Assembly: GCA_019418545.1 (NCBI GenBank)
Contig: DYBQ01000073.1
Location: forward strand, 4,085 to 12,154
DNA: 8,070 bases
Direction: 5' to 3'
DNA from: Clostridiales bacterium
Lineage (GTDB): Bacteria > Bacillota > Clostridia > Oscillospirales > Acutalibacteraceae
The position numbers were made by a program, and so were the translations under genes. This document shows, piece after piece, positions 1-5,745 of the stretch (positions are counted from its first letter, which is position 1; each line of letters opens with the position of its first letter). The notes beneath the pieces were generated by a model, which did not search any database, was not told the origin of the DNA, and worked only from the letters and a program-made list of their open reading frames with translations.

Positions 1-101
1 TCTCTGGGGACTGCCATGACAATAGAAGCAATGGCCAGAATCAATCCGGCCAGCAGGCCAATGCCCGCCACAATGAGAATCGGCAATAAGATTTCGTTCA
101 T
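1..101 (-). CDS. rnfB: RnfB N-terminus (partial), electron transport complex subunit B
   Basis: Partial gene, cut by the left edge of the window. The ATG at 101 opens a frame without stops for 33 codons, beginning MNEILLPILIVAGIGLLAGL and continuing into an AxASxVMAVPR segment. This is the single N-terminal membrane helix typical of RnfB, ending where the cytoplasmic domain begins. In the family, RnfB carries several [4Fe-4S] clusters downstream of this helix and is the entry point for electrons from reduced ferredoxin. None of the cysteine motifs lie inside the window. A good ribosome binding site (AAAGGAG) lies 7 nt upstream of the ATG, and rnfA ends 17 nt before it. Being last in the order C-D-G-E-A-B supports the assignment more than the short sequence alone does. 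Confidence 0.85.
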   Translation of the reverse strand, partial: MNEILLPILIVAGIGLLAGLILAIASIVMAVPR

Positions 102-118
102 AATCCCGCTCCTTTCTC

Positions 119-727
119 TCAGCCCAGCATACCTTCCACCAGGCCGTTAAAGCCCAGGAAGGACACCGCCACCAGAGAAGCGGCGATCAGGGTAATGGGA
201 AGGCCCCGCAGCGTTTTGGGAATGTCGCACAGCTCCAGCCGTTCCCGGACGCCGGCAAACAGCACCATAGCCACCAAAAAGCCGATGCCTGCGCCAAAAG
301 CGTTGACCAGCGACTGGACATAGCCGAAGGTGGGGTCGGCAGCGCCCTTTTCCAGCACCAGCATGGTAACGCCCAGCACAGCGCAGTTGGTGGTAATCAG
401 CGGCAGATATACGCCCAGGGAGTTATACAGCGGGGGCATATATTTCCGCAGGGTAATTTCCAGCAGCTGTACCAGCGCGGCAATAATCAAAATAAACACG
501 ATGGTTTGCAGATAGGCAAGGCCGGAGGGCACCAGCAGATAGGTGTAAATGGGCCAGGTAACAGCCGTAGCCAGCACCATGACTACCGTTACGGCCAAGC
601 TCATGCCTGTGGCGGTGTTCAGCTTTTTGGAAACGCCCAAAAACGGGCAGATACCCAAAAATTTATTTAGAATGTAGTTTTCCGTCAAAATGGCGGCAAG
701 GAAGATGGCAACTAAACTTTTCAGCAT
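119..727 (-). CDS. rnfA: RnfA, integral membrane subunit of the Rnf complex
   Basis: 202-residue hydrophobic protein with about six predicted membrane helices, full length for RnfA/RsxA. Family hallmarks are visible: ILTENYILNKFLGICPFLGV near the N-terminus (Cys27) and PLITTNCAVLGV in the middle (Cys115). In solved Rnf and related Nqr structures the equivalent cysteines of RnfA and RnfE jointly hold a [2Fe-2S] cluster within the membrane. That cluster passes electrons across the bilayer between RnfB and the flavin-bearing RnfG/RnfD. RnfA and RnfE are pseudo-symmetrical homologues. The ATG at 727 is 3 nt after the rnfE stop, and its Shine-Dalgarno sequence (AAAGGAGG) lies inside the last codons of rnfE, so translation is probably coupled. 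RnfA and NqrE are close relatives; the neighbouring rnfC and rnfB decide for Rnf. Confidence 0.96.
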   Translation of the reverse strand: MLKSLVAIFLAAILTENYILNKFLGICPFLGVSKKLNTATGMSLAVTVVMVLATAVTWPIYTYLLVPSGLAYLQTIVFILIIAALVQLLEITLRKYMPPLYNSLGVYLPLITTNCAVLGVTMLVLEKGAADPTFGYVQSLVNAFGAGIGFLVAMVLFAGVRERLELCDIPKTLRGLPITLIAASLVAVSFLGFNGLVEGMLG

Positions 728-730
728 GGC

Positions 731-1429
731 TTATTTGCCCTCCTTTCGATTGCAGTCCTTTTCCTGTGCCATAAGCTTGGTGCAGGAAGCAGCCAGCGGG
801 CAGGAAGCGCAGCCCAGCTCGGCGGGCTTTTGTCCCTTGCCCTCAGAAATCCGGTTTGCCAGTGCAATCAGCATACCGAACACAAAGAAGCCTCCGGGAG
901 GCAGGATGAAAATGATAATCGGCGGCATAAATCCGGCGGTAATCGGAATCCCGAACACCGTGCCTGCGCCCAGCAGCTCGCGGATAATGCCCATCATCAA
1001 AAGGGCAACCGTAAAGCCCACGCCCATGCCCAAACCGTCCAGGATGGAGGGCAGGACTTTATTCTTGTTGGCATACATTTCGGCACGGCCCAGAATGATG
1101 CAGTTTACCACAATCAAGGGCAGGAAAATACCCAAAGATTCATCCAGTGCCGGGGAATAGGCCTGAATGAGCAGCTGTACGATGGTAACAAAGGCAGCGA
1201 TAATGGTGATATAGGCCGGAATCCGCACCTTGTCGGGAATCACCTTCCGCAAAGCGGAGATGACGGCATTGGAACACACCAACACAAAGGTGGTGGCAGC
1301 GCCCATGCCAATGGCGTTGCTGGCGGCCGTGGTGACGGCCAGTGTGGCACAGGTGCCCAGCATCAGGCGGAGCACGGGGTTTTCCTTAATAATGCCTTTG
1401 GAAAATTCCTGAAACAGGCTCTTTGCCAT
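731..1429 (-). CDS. rnfE: RnfE, integral membrane subunit of the Rnf complex, with Cys-rich C-terminal tail
   Basis: 232-residue membrane protein homologous to RnfA. The N-terminal KGIIKENPVLRLMLGTCATLAV segment holds Cys27, and PLIVVNCIILGRAE holds Cys110. These are the expected ligands of the [2Fe-2S] cluster shared with RnfA. Helix-forming segments continue to the conserved FILPPGGFFVFG stretch (about 174-185). After the last helix there is an extra, probably cytoplasmic, tail of about 40 residues with four cysteines (207, 210, 216, 226; spacing CX2CX5CX9C). This resembles a metal or Fe-S ligand set and is absent from the core fold. The start ATG at 1429 directly abuts the rnfG stop codon (TAA at 1432-1430), with GGAGGGAG upstream. 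The gene overlaps neither neighbour. RnfE and NqrD are related; context selects RnfE. Confidence 0.95.
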   Translation of the reverse strand: MAKSLFQEFSKGIIKENPVLRLMLGTCATLAVTTAASNAIGMGAATTFVLVCSNAVISALRKVIPDKVRIPAYITIIAAFVTIVQLLIQAYSPALDESLGIFLPLIVVNCIILGRAEMYANKNKVLPSILDGLGMGVGFTVALLMMGIIRELLGAGTVFGIPITAGFMPPIIIFILPPGGFFVFGMLIALANRISEGKGQKPAELGCASCPLAASCTKLMAQEKDCNRKEGK

Positions 1430-1969
1430 TTATGCTCCCTCCTTTATTTCGTTATATTGGCTAATAGCTTCGTTAACGGCATTGGTCACAGCCGTACTGG
1501 TAATGGTAGCGCCGGTCATGGCAGAGATTTCGCCTTCTCCGGCGGTGGACTTGGTTACAGCAAAACCGTTTTCGGGCACAGCCTGTTTAAACTGGTCCCG
1601 GAAGCTCTCTTTCTCGGCGTTGGCGCCAAGACCGGGGGTTTCATTTTGTTCCAGAATCACAACGCCGGTAACCTGTCCTTCGGTGCTAATACCGGTCATG
1701 ACCTGTACATCGCCGCCATAGCCCTTGGCAGAGGTGACAAACACATATCCGGCCACATCACTGCCAGTTTTGCCGATAGCATAGCCGTCGGCCTCTTCAA
1801 AGCTGTCGGCATCGGGGAGCACCTGCTTGCGGGATTCCTGCTCGGTAATCACCTTTTGCTGGGCGATGGTATCGGCGGTGAGCATGTTGGTTCCAGCCAG
1901 AGCCGCCGTTGCCAGCAGGCAGATAACACAGAGAATCAGGGCAGGCTTTAACACTTCTTTCAGTTTCAT
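1430..1969 (-). CDS. rnfG: RnfG, covalent-FMN subunit of the Rnf complex
   Basis: 179-residue protein with one N-terminal membrane helix (about residues 9-30) and an extracytoplasmic FMN-binding domain. The domain shows GYGGDVQVMTGI (83-94), ETPGLGANAEKESF (110-123) and the flavinylation site SAMTGATITS (149-158). Thr155 in the GAT core is the expected residue to which ApbE links FMN through a phosphoester bond. The usual Asp six residues before the modified Thr is Ser149 here, an unusual variant of the motif (see findings). RnfG takes electrons from the RnfA/RnfE iron-sulfur cluster and passes them to RnfD. The start ATG at 1969 overlaps the rnfD stop codon by 4 nt (ATGA), showing tight translational coupling. 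NqrC is the homologue in Na+-NQR, but the neighbouring rnfC and rnfB indicate Rnf. Confidence 0.94.
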   Translation of the reverse strand: MKLKEVLKPALILCVICLLATAALAGTNMLTADTIAQQKVITEQESRKQVLPDADSFEEADGYAIGKTGSDVAGYVFVTSAKGYGGDVQVMTGISTEGQVTGVVILEQNETPGLGANAEKESFRDQFKQAVPENGFAVTKSTAGEGEISAMTGATITSTAVTNAVNEAISQYNEIKEGA

Positions 1970-2913
1970 TTTACGCCGTCCCCCTTTCTGCTTCCAAAGG
2001 GCTTGGGCAGGGATACCCGCTCAATAAGGGGCACCAGAATATTCATGAGGACAATGGAATAGGAAACGCCCTCGGGCAAGGATGCAAACATACGGATGAG
2101 CATGGTGAACAATCCGCAGCCGATGGCATAGATAATGCGTCCATTGCGGCTGATGGGGCTGGTGGTGTAGTCGGTGGCCATAAAGAAAGCGCCAATCATC
2201 AAACCGCCGGTGAGCAAATCTACCAGCGGGTCACGGCCAGCAATGAGAGAAATGACAGTCACAGTGGCCAGATAAGTAACGGGAATTACCGGGCTAATCA
2301 CACGGCGGAGGATGAGATACACGCCGCCCAGAATCAGCGCTAAAGCGCAGGTTTCGCCCAGGCAGCCGCCGGTGCTGCCAAGGAACAAATCCATGTAGGA
2401 GAAGCTGAACTCTCCCCCCTGCTTGAGCACAGCCAACGGGGTAGCAGTGGTGGTAGCATCGGTGCCGTTCAGCCATCCGAAAGCCGGGGTCCAGCTGCTC
2501 ATGTCCGCCGGGAAGGAATTCATGAGGATGATACGGGCAGTAAGTGCCGGGTTCACAAAGTTCTGGCCAATGCCGCCGAACATCTGCTTGACTACGACAA
2601 TAGCCACCACGCCGCCGAATACCGCCATCAGGGGGTTCAGGGAGACGGGCAGGTTAAAGGCCAGCAACAAACCGGTAACGATGCAGGAAAGGTCCGGCAC
2701 CGTGTTGTCCCGCTTCATCACTTTCCGGCTAATGTATTCACTGAGCACACAGGAAAGCACCGTTACTGCCACCAGAATCAGGGCACGGGGGCCGAAAAAC
2801 ACAAAGGAAGCGATGAGGGCAGGACATAGTGCAATAATCACATCCAGCATAATGCGCTGGGTGGAAGCGCCGCTGCGAAGGTGCGGCGAAGATGAGACAA
2901 TGAGTTTCTCCAT
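1966..2913 (-). CDS. rnfD: RnfD, membrane flavoprotein subunit of the Rnf complex
   Basis: 315-residue polytopic membrane protein, family-typical in length. N-terminal SSSPHLRSGASTQRIMLDV matches the RnfD/NqrB opening (SPHIR...T...MxxV). Further conserved blocks are GIGQNFVNPALTAR (114-127) and the flavinylation motif DATTTATPLAVLK (152-164), where Thr158 is the predicted covalent FMN site; Asp152 sits six residues before it as in the ApbE consensus. A late ATDYTTSPIS block (around residues 246-255) is also characteristic. Family members bind riboflavin as well as FMN and form much of the ion-conducting core with RnfG. The start ATG shares one base with the rnfC stop (TGATG), and the 3' end overlaps rnfG by 4 nt. 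Both overlaps support a single operon. NqrB is the alternative name for the homologue in Na+-NQR, but that complex lacks RnfB/RnfC-type subunits. Confidence 0.95.
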   Translation of the reverse strand: MEKLIVSSSPHLRSGASTQRIMLDVIIALCPALIASFVFFGPRALILVAVTVLSCVLSEYISRKVMKRDNTVPDLSCIVTGLLLAFNLPVSLNPLMAVFGGVVAIVVVKQMFGGIGQNFVNPALTARIILMNSFPADMSSWTPAFGWLNGTDATTTATPLAVLKQGGEFSFSYMDLFLGSTGGCLGETCALALILGGVYLILRRVISPVIPVTYLATVTVISLIAGRDPLVDLLTGGLMIGAFFMATDYTTSPISRNGRIIYAIGCGLFTMLIRMFASLPEGVSYSIVLMNILVPLIERVSLPKPFGSRKGDGVK

Positions 2914-4250
2914 CAGCGTTTCCCTCCTGCTTTTTTCACATAGGATTTTCCAAGACGAATGGACTGAACCAGTCTGCGGTTAGCCGGGCAGTTAAAGGCG
3001 CAGCTGCCGCACTCCATGCAGGTCATAATGCCCCGCTTTTGCAGCTCTTCCACATCTTTTTTCGCGGTGTACTGCTCAAGCAGCGTGGGCACCAGCAGCA
3101 TGGGGCAGCTCTGCACACAGCGGCCGCAGCGGATACAGGCAGAAGGCTCCTGCAAACGGGCTTCCTTTTCACCAAAGGCCAGAATGGCGTTGTTCTGCTT
3201 CAAAATCGGCAGGGAATCGTCGGTAAGGGCAATGCCCATCATGGGGCCGCCCATAAGCATCTTTTTGGGAGGCTGGGCATAGCCGCCGCAGAACTCCACC
3301 ACTTCGGAAATCCGGGTGCCGATGGGAACCAGCACGTTTTTCGGGTCTTTGATAGCGGTGCCGTCAAAGGTAACGCGCTTTCTCACCAAGGGCATACCGG
3401 TGCGCAGATAGTCCGCCAAAAATGCAATGGAGGTGATATTCATCACCAAACAGCCCACATCGGCGGGCAGCTTACCGGTGGGAACCCGGCGACCGGTGCA
3501 AGCCTGGACCAGCACTTTTTCCGCGCCTTGCGGGTAGCGGGATTTGAGGGTCAGCACCCGGACATGGTTTTCCGGGTCACGCTTGTCGTCATAGGCGATT
3601 TTGGAGAGAATCCCAATCACATCGGGCTTGTTATTCTCCACTGCAATAATCACCCGCTCCACGCCGAGAATTTTTTTGACTGCATATACGCCGTCCAGCA
3701 CAGAGCCGGAGTTTTCCAGCGCTTCCCTGTGGTCGGCAGTGACATAGGGCTCACATTCTGCAGCGTTGATAATCAGGGTGTCGATTTTCCCCGGTGCGTT
3801 GAGCTTGACATGAGCGGGAAAGCCTGCGCCGCCCAAGCCTACCAGACCGGAAGCCCGGACTGCTGCGGTAAAGTCTTCCAGACTATCGACCTTTGGCGGC
3901 TGAATCGAGGGGTCAGCTTCCATCAGGCCATCGGAATCGATGACCACTGCATCGGATATCTGCCCGCCGGGCAGCATAATTTGCTGTACAGCGGAAACGG
4001 TGCCCGAAACGCTGGCATGAATAGGGGCGCTGACATAGGCGTCAGCGTCGCCAATTTTTTGTCCCAGATACACATGGTCGCCTTTCTTCACCAGCACCTT
4101 ACAGGGAGCGCCGATATGCTGCTGCATAGGGATAACTACCTGTTTGGGAGTGGGAAGAACGACTGTGGGAATCTGGCTTGTGTTTTTGTGATGGGGTACC
4201 CGTGCCCCGCCGTGGGTGCGGAAGGGCTTTTTGGGAAACGAGAGTTCCAT
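2913..4250 (-). CDS. rnfC: RnfC, NADH/NAD+-reacting Fe-S flavoprotein subunit of the Rnf complex
   Basis: 445-residue soluble subunit, the size seen in Clostridia (proteobacterial RnfC often has a longer C-terminal extension that is missing here). An N-terminal barrel-sandwich domain (about 30-105) contains VSAPIHASVSGTV. It is followed by the Rossmann-like NADH/FMN region with GLVGLGGAGFPAHVKL (135-150) and NAAECEPY (162-169), homologous to the NuoF-type subunit of complex I. Near the C-terminus are two ferredoxin-like cluster motifs, CIRCGRCVQSCP (372-383) and CMECGSCAFNCP (411-422), giving eight cysteines for two [4Fe-4S] clusters. The protein hands electrons to NAD+ at the cytoplasmic face. 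The ATG at 4250 has AAGGAGG about 10 nt upstream. The preceding 97-nt leader contains hairpins described separately. The gene is first in the rnfCDGEAB order. Confidence 0.97.
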   Translation of the reverse strand: MELSFPKKPFRTHGGARVPHHKNTSQIPTVVLPTPKQVVIPMQQHIGAPCKVLVKKGDHVYLGQKIGDADAYVSAPIHASVSGTVSAVQQIMLPGGQISDAVVIDSDGLMEADPSIQPPKVDSLEDFTAAVRASGLVGLGGAGFPAHVKLNAPGKIDTLIINAAECEPYVTADHREALENSGSVLDGVYAVKKILGVERVIIAVENNKPDVIGILSKIAYDDKRDPENHVRVLTLKSRYPQGAEKVLVQACTGRRVPTGKLPADVGCLVMNITSIAFLADYLRTGMPLVRKRVTFDGTAIKDPKNVLVPIGTRISEVVEFCGGYAQPPKKMLMGGPMMGIALTDDSLPILKQNNAILAFGEKEARLQEPSACIRCGRCVQSCPMLLVPTLLEQYTAKKDVEELQKRGIMTCMECGSCAFNCPANRRLVQSIRLGKSYVKKAGGKR

Positions 4251-4263
4251 CCAATCCTTTCCT

Positions 4264-4280
4264 CCTTTTTTCTAAAAAGG
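4264..4280 (-). promoter_or_regulatory. A/T inverted repeat overlapping the rnfC Shine-Dalgarno and the terminator T-run
   Basis: A perfect 7-bp inverted repeat, CCTTTTT / AAAAAGG separated by 3 nt. On the rnfC mRNA the first arm is the tail of the candidate terminator and the second arm includes the first bases of the Shine-Dalgarno sequence (AAGGAGG, 4267-4261). The two hairpins compete for base 4280 and for the T-run, so they are mutually exclusive in part. Mostly A-U pairing makes this stem weak, and it may be chance in an A-rich leader. Confidence 0.3.
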
Positions 4281-4293
4281 GCGGTTGCCCGCC
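4274..4293 (-). terminator. Candidate intrinsic terminator or attenuator in the rnfC leader
   Basis: Read on the minus strand this is a 5-bp GC stem, GGCGG / CCGCC with a GCAA tetraloop, followed at once by CTTTTT. That is the form of a rho-independent terminator, although the stem is short. It lies between the transposase stop and the rnfC ribosome binding site. It may end transposase transcription, or act as an attenuator for read-through from the apbE side into rnf. The stem has a GNRA-type loop, which stabilises RNA hairpins. No convincing sigma-A promoter was found between it and rnfC, so if it terminated fully, rnf would need a promoter not seen here. Confidence 0.4.
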
Positions 4294-4308
4294 ATGTTTT
4301 TATATTCA

Positions 4309-4329
4309 CACAGACGGGTTTCGCCTGTG
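4309..4329 (-). repeat. Imperfect hairpin upstream of the rnfC leader terminator
   Basis: Inverted repeat CACAGACG / CGCCTGTG with a 5-nt loop: seven of eight positions pair and there is one A/C mismatch. It lies 20-40 nt after the transposase stop and upstream of the second, GC-rich hairpin, so the rnfC leader has two hairpins in tandem. It could be a transcript-end structure of the transposase, a REP-like terminal structure recognised by it, or part of a leader regulator. No GTAG head is present, so it is not an obvious copy of the repeats inside the transposase gene. Confidence 0.35.
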
Positions 4330-4348
4330 GGGAACACATTTTGCAGTG

Positions 4349-4843
4349 TTATGGAATATGATAATAGCAATCCAACTCCCATTTCAAGGGATTTTCTTCG
4401 ATATATTGCCAAACTTGCCGGTATTCTGTCTGGCTGCGGATGATATGGTCATGGAAAGATTTCTGCCATATGGAAAATCCTATCTGTTTGGAAACCCAAC
4501 GCTTCATCTGTCCAATGATGGTGGATATAGTAGGGGCGGATATCATCCGCCCGTTATGATTTTGCTGAATTGCTACCATGATATGAATATGATTGGGCAT
4601 GATGCAATAATGGTCGATTGCTATACCAGGGTAATACTTTGGAATTGATTGTATTGCTGTTTCTGTAATCCGACCATATTCGGATAAAGGCAATGGAGTA
4701 TCCGGGCGGATACTATCCGCCCCTACATTTTTTCTCCAAAACCATTCATAGCGATTTTGGGTACAAACGGTAATAAAATAAACACCGTTCTGGGCATAAT
4801 CATACCCCTGCAGCCGAATGGGTTTGCGGGTTTGCAGCTCCAT
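4349..4843 (-). CDS. REP-associated tyrosine transposase (RAYT, Y1/HUH, IS200-like)
   Basis: 164-residue protein of the TnpA_REP / IS200-like Y1 family. It opens with RKPIRLQGYDYAQNGVYFIT (6-25), the usual RAYT N-terminus, and carries the HUH metal-binding motif PNHIHIMV (83-90, His85 and His87). Its C-terminal block runs IWQKSFHDHIIR (125-136) and YIEENPLKW (147-155). Family members cut and rejoin single-stranded DNA at REP hairpins using a tyrosine in the C-terminal block. Here the positions where that Tyr is often found read Phe130-His131, so activity is uncertain. The ATG at 4843 was chosen because GGAGAAGG lies 7 nt upstream and the family N-terminus starts there; the open frame extends to 4948 but only over the preceding gene. 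The gene starts 4 nt after the Gx-transporter stop and breaks up an otherwise coherent redox operon. Its coding sequence holds two REP-like palindromes. Confidence 0.88.
   Translation of the reverse strand: MELQTRKPIRLQGYDYAQNGVYFITVCTQNRYEWFWRKNVGADSIRPDTPLPLSEYGRITETAIQSIPKYYPGIAIDHYCIMPNHIHIMVAIQQNHNGRMISAPTISTIIGQMKRWVSKQIGFSIWQKSFHDHIIRSQTEYRQVWQYIEENPLKWELDCYYHIP
4530..4553 (+). repeat. REP-like palindrome copy A (GTAG head), inside the transposase gene
   Basis: Plus-strand GTAG head followed by an 8-bp perfect stem, GGGCGGAT / ATCCGCCC, with loop ATC and a trailing G. A GTAG (or GTCG) tetranucleotide 5' of an asymmetric palindrome is the hallmark of REP sequences handled by RAYT proteins. 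It matches copy B at 22 of 24 positions in the opposite orientation, the differences being confined to the loop. It is read in the transposase frame as residues 97-105 (NGRMISAPT). Confidence 0.75.
4703..4726 (-). repeat. REP-like palindrome copy B (GTAG head), inverted relative to copy A
   Basis: Minus-strand GTAG head followed by the same 8-bp stem, GGGCGGAT / ATCCGCCC, with loop AGT and a trailing G. It lies 149 nt from copy A with the heads pointing away from the shared interval in opposite orientation, an arrangement like a paired (BIME-type) REP unit. It is read in the transposase frame as residues 40-47 (VGADSIRP). Confidence 0.75.
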
Positions 4844-4847
4844 TTTT

Positions 4848-5348
4848 TTACCTTCTCCGCAATTTCTCAAGTGGGGGCAGCAGAACCCCCAGCGCAAAAC
4901 CGGTGAGAATGCCGGAAGCGGTACCAAGCAGCACCAGAATCGGCGCATAATAGAGCACCGCAGAAGAAGTTAGCAGACAGGCAATCATCAGCTGAGCAGC
5001 ATTGTGAGCCAAAGCTCCCGCCGCACTGGCTCCCAGCAGGCCAAAATGCAGCTTTTTCAGCAGCAGCCAAACAATCAGGGTGCTGAAAAGCCCGCCGGCT
5101 GTGCTCATCAGTCCGGCAGTAATGCCTCGGGTGAGAAAAGCGAACAGGCCTTTGATTAGTGCCACCGCCATGGCGGGGAAAAAACCCACACATCCGGCAG
5201 CATACATGCTCACAATGTTGGAAAGTCCCAGCTTTGCCCCGGGCGGCATTCCCGGAACCGGCGGCAGCAGGTTTTCAAGCAGAGAAAGAACCACTGCCAG
5301 CGCTGCCAAAATCCCAGTGAAGGCGACAAATTTTGCAGAAGATTTCAT
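4848..5348 (-). CDS. Gx transporter family / heptaprenyl diphosphate synthase component I-like membrane protein
   Basis: 166-residue protein with about five hydrophobic segments. It shows GAKLGLSNIVSMYAAG (37-52), an MSTAGGLFSTL block (81-91) and AHNAAQL (114-120). These are hallmarks of the family annotated as Gx transporter or heptaprenyl diphosphate synthase component I (Pfam Hpre_diP_synt_I). The family looks like a small-molecule transporter of the ECF S-component type, and the enzyme name is inherited and probably misleading. Members commonly sit beside apbE, a NusG-II protein and rnf genes, so a role in supplying a flavin or quinone-like precursor for Rnf maturation is possible but is inference. 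The ATG at 5348 has GGAGG 6 nt upstream, 10 nt after the previous stop. Its last codons hold the ribosome binding site of the transposase gene. Confidence 0.82.
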   Translation of the reverse strand: MKSSAKFVAFTGILAALAVVLSLLENLLPPVPGMPPGAKLGLSNIVSMYAAGCVGFFPAMAVALIKGLFAFLTRGITAGLMSTAGGLFSTLIVWLLLKKLHFGLLGASAAGALAHNAAQLMIACLLTSSAVLYYAPILVLLGTASGILTGFALGVLLPPLEKLRRR

Positions 5349-5358
5349 ATGCGCCCTC

Positions 5359-5745
5359 CTATCCCGTCATGCCGTCCACGCTGGATTCGCTTTTGCCTAC
5401 AATCCGCACGGCAACCCGGGCAGGCAGGCACACGGCGCTCTGTCCCGGACGGGTGAGAACACCTGTGTTCACGCAAATCTGGTCGGGACAATCGGAGTGA
5501 ATAATGGACACCTGCCCTGGCTCCAACAGTACCGTCACGGAAATTTCGCCATCCAGTACCAATGTTTCTGGCTGGGTAATGCTGTTAAGTTCTACCCGCC
5601 GGACTTCCTTTCCGTCCTGCTCAATCACTGCCACCGGTGCGCCGGATTTGGGAATCCATTGCCAGAAACCCACACCGGCCAGCACGGCAGCCAGCAGAAA
5701 AATCAGCAAATCCCGCTTTTGGAATAGCGGGAACTGGCTCTTCAC
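5359..5745 (-). CDS. NusG domain II-containing membrane-anchored protein
   Basis: 128-residue protein with one N-terminal membrane helix (about 12-28) followed by a small beta-rich domain outside the cell. The family signature is seen as SDCPDQICVNTG (84-95) and a GQSAVCLPARV block (101-111), with Cys86, Cys91 and Cys106 conserved in position. The domain resembles NusG domain II but lacks any NusG N-terminal domain, so it is not a transcription factor. Its biochemical role is unknown; the cysteines could take part in disulfide or metal chemistry. It starts with GTG at 5745, overlapping the apbE stop by 4 nt (GTGA), with no strong Shine-Dalgarno sequence of its own, suggesting coupling to apbE translation. 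Linkage to apbE and rnf recurs in Clostridia and suggests a role in assembling or flavinylating the extracytoplasmic parts of Rnf. Confidence 0.85.
   Translation of the reverse strand: MKSQFPLFQKRDLLIFLLAAVLAGVGFWQWIPKSGAPVAVIEQDGKEVRRVELNSITQPETLVLDGEISVTVLLEPGQVSIIHSDCPDQICVNTGVLTRPGQSAVCLPARVAVRIVGKSESSVDGMTG

Noticed and set aside
830..1951. 373-codon open frame on the plus strand, antisense to rnfE and rnfG
   Set aside because: It lies entirely opposite two well-supported rnf genes, has low-complexity His/Gly/Gln-rich composition and no recognisable domain; it arises from codon bias on the coding strand.
1..4250. Na+-NQR (nqr) operon instead of rnf
   Set aside because: The homologous membrane subunits are shared, but the RnfC-type subunit with two ferredoxin-like motifs and the RnfB-type N-terminus are Rnf-specific; there is no NqrA or NqrF.
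3039..4361. 440-codon open frame on the plus strand, antisense to rnfC
   Set aside because: It mirrors rnfC, whose Fe-S and nucleotide motifs are clear; the antisense translation has no recognisable family or plausible start signal.
4530..4726. CRISPR-like repeat pair
   Set aside because: There are only two copies, inverted rather than direct, inside a coding gene and with a GTAG-headed palindrome typical of REP elements.
4844..4948. Upstream extension of the transposase frame
   Set aside because: The extra 35 codons read out of frame through the 3' end of the Gx-transporter gene; the RAYT family N-terminus and a ribosome binding site fit the ATG at 4843.
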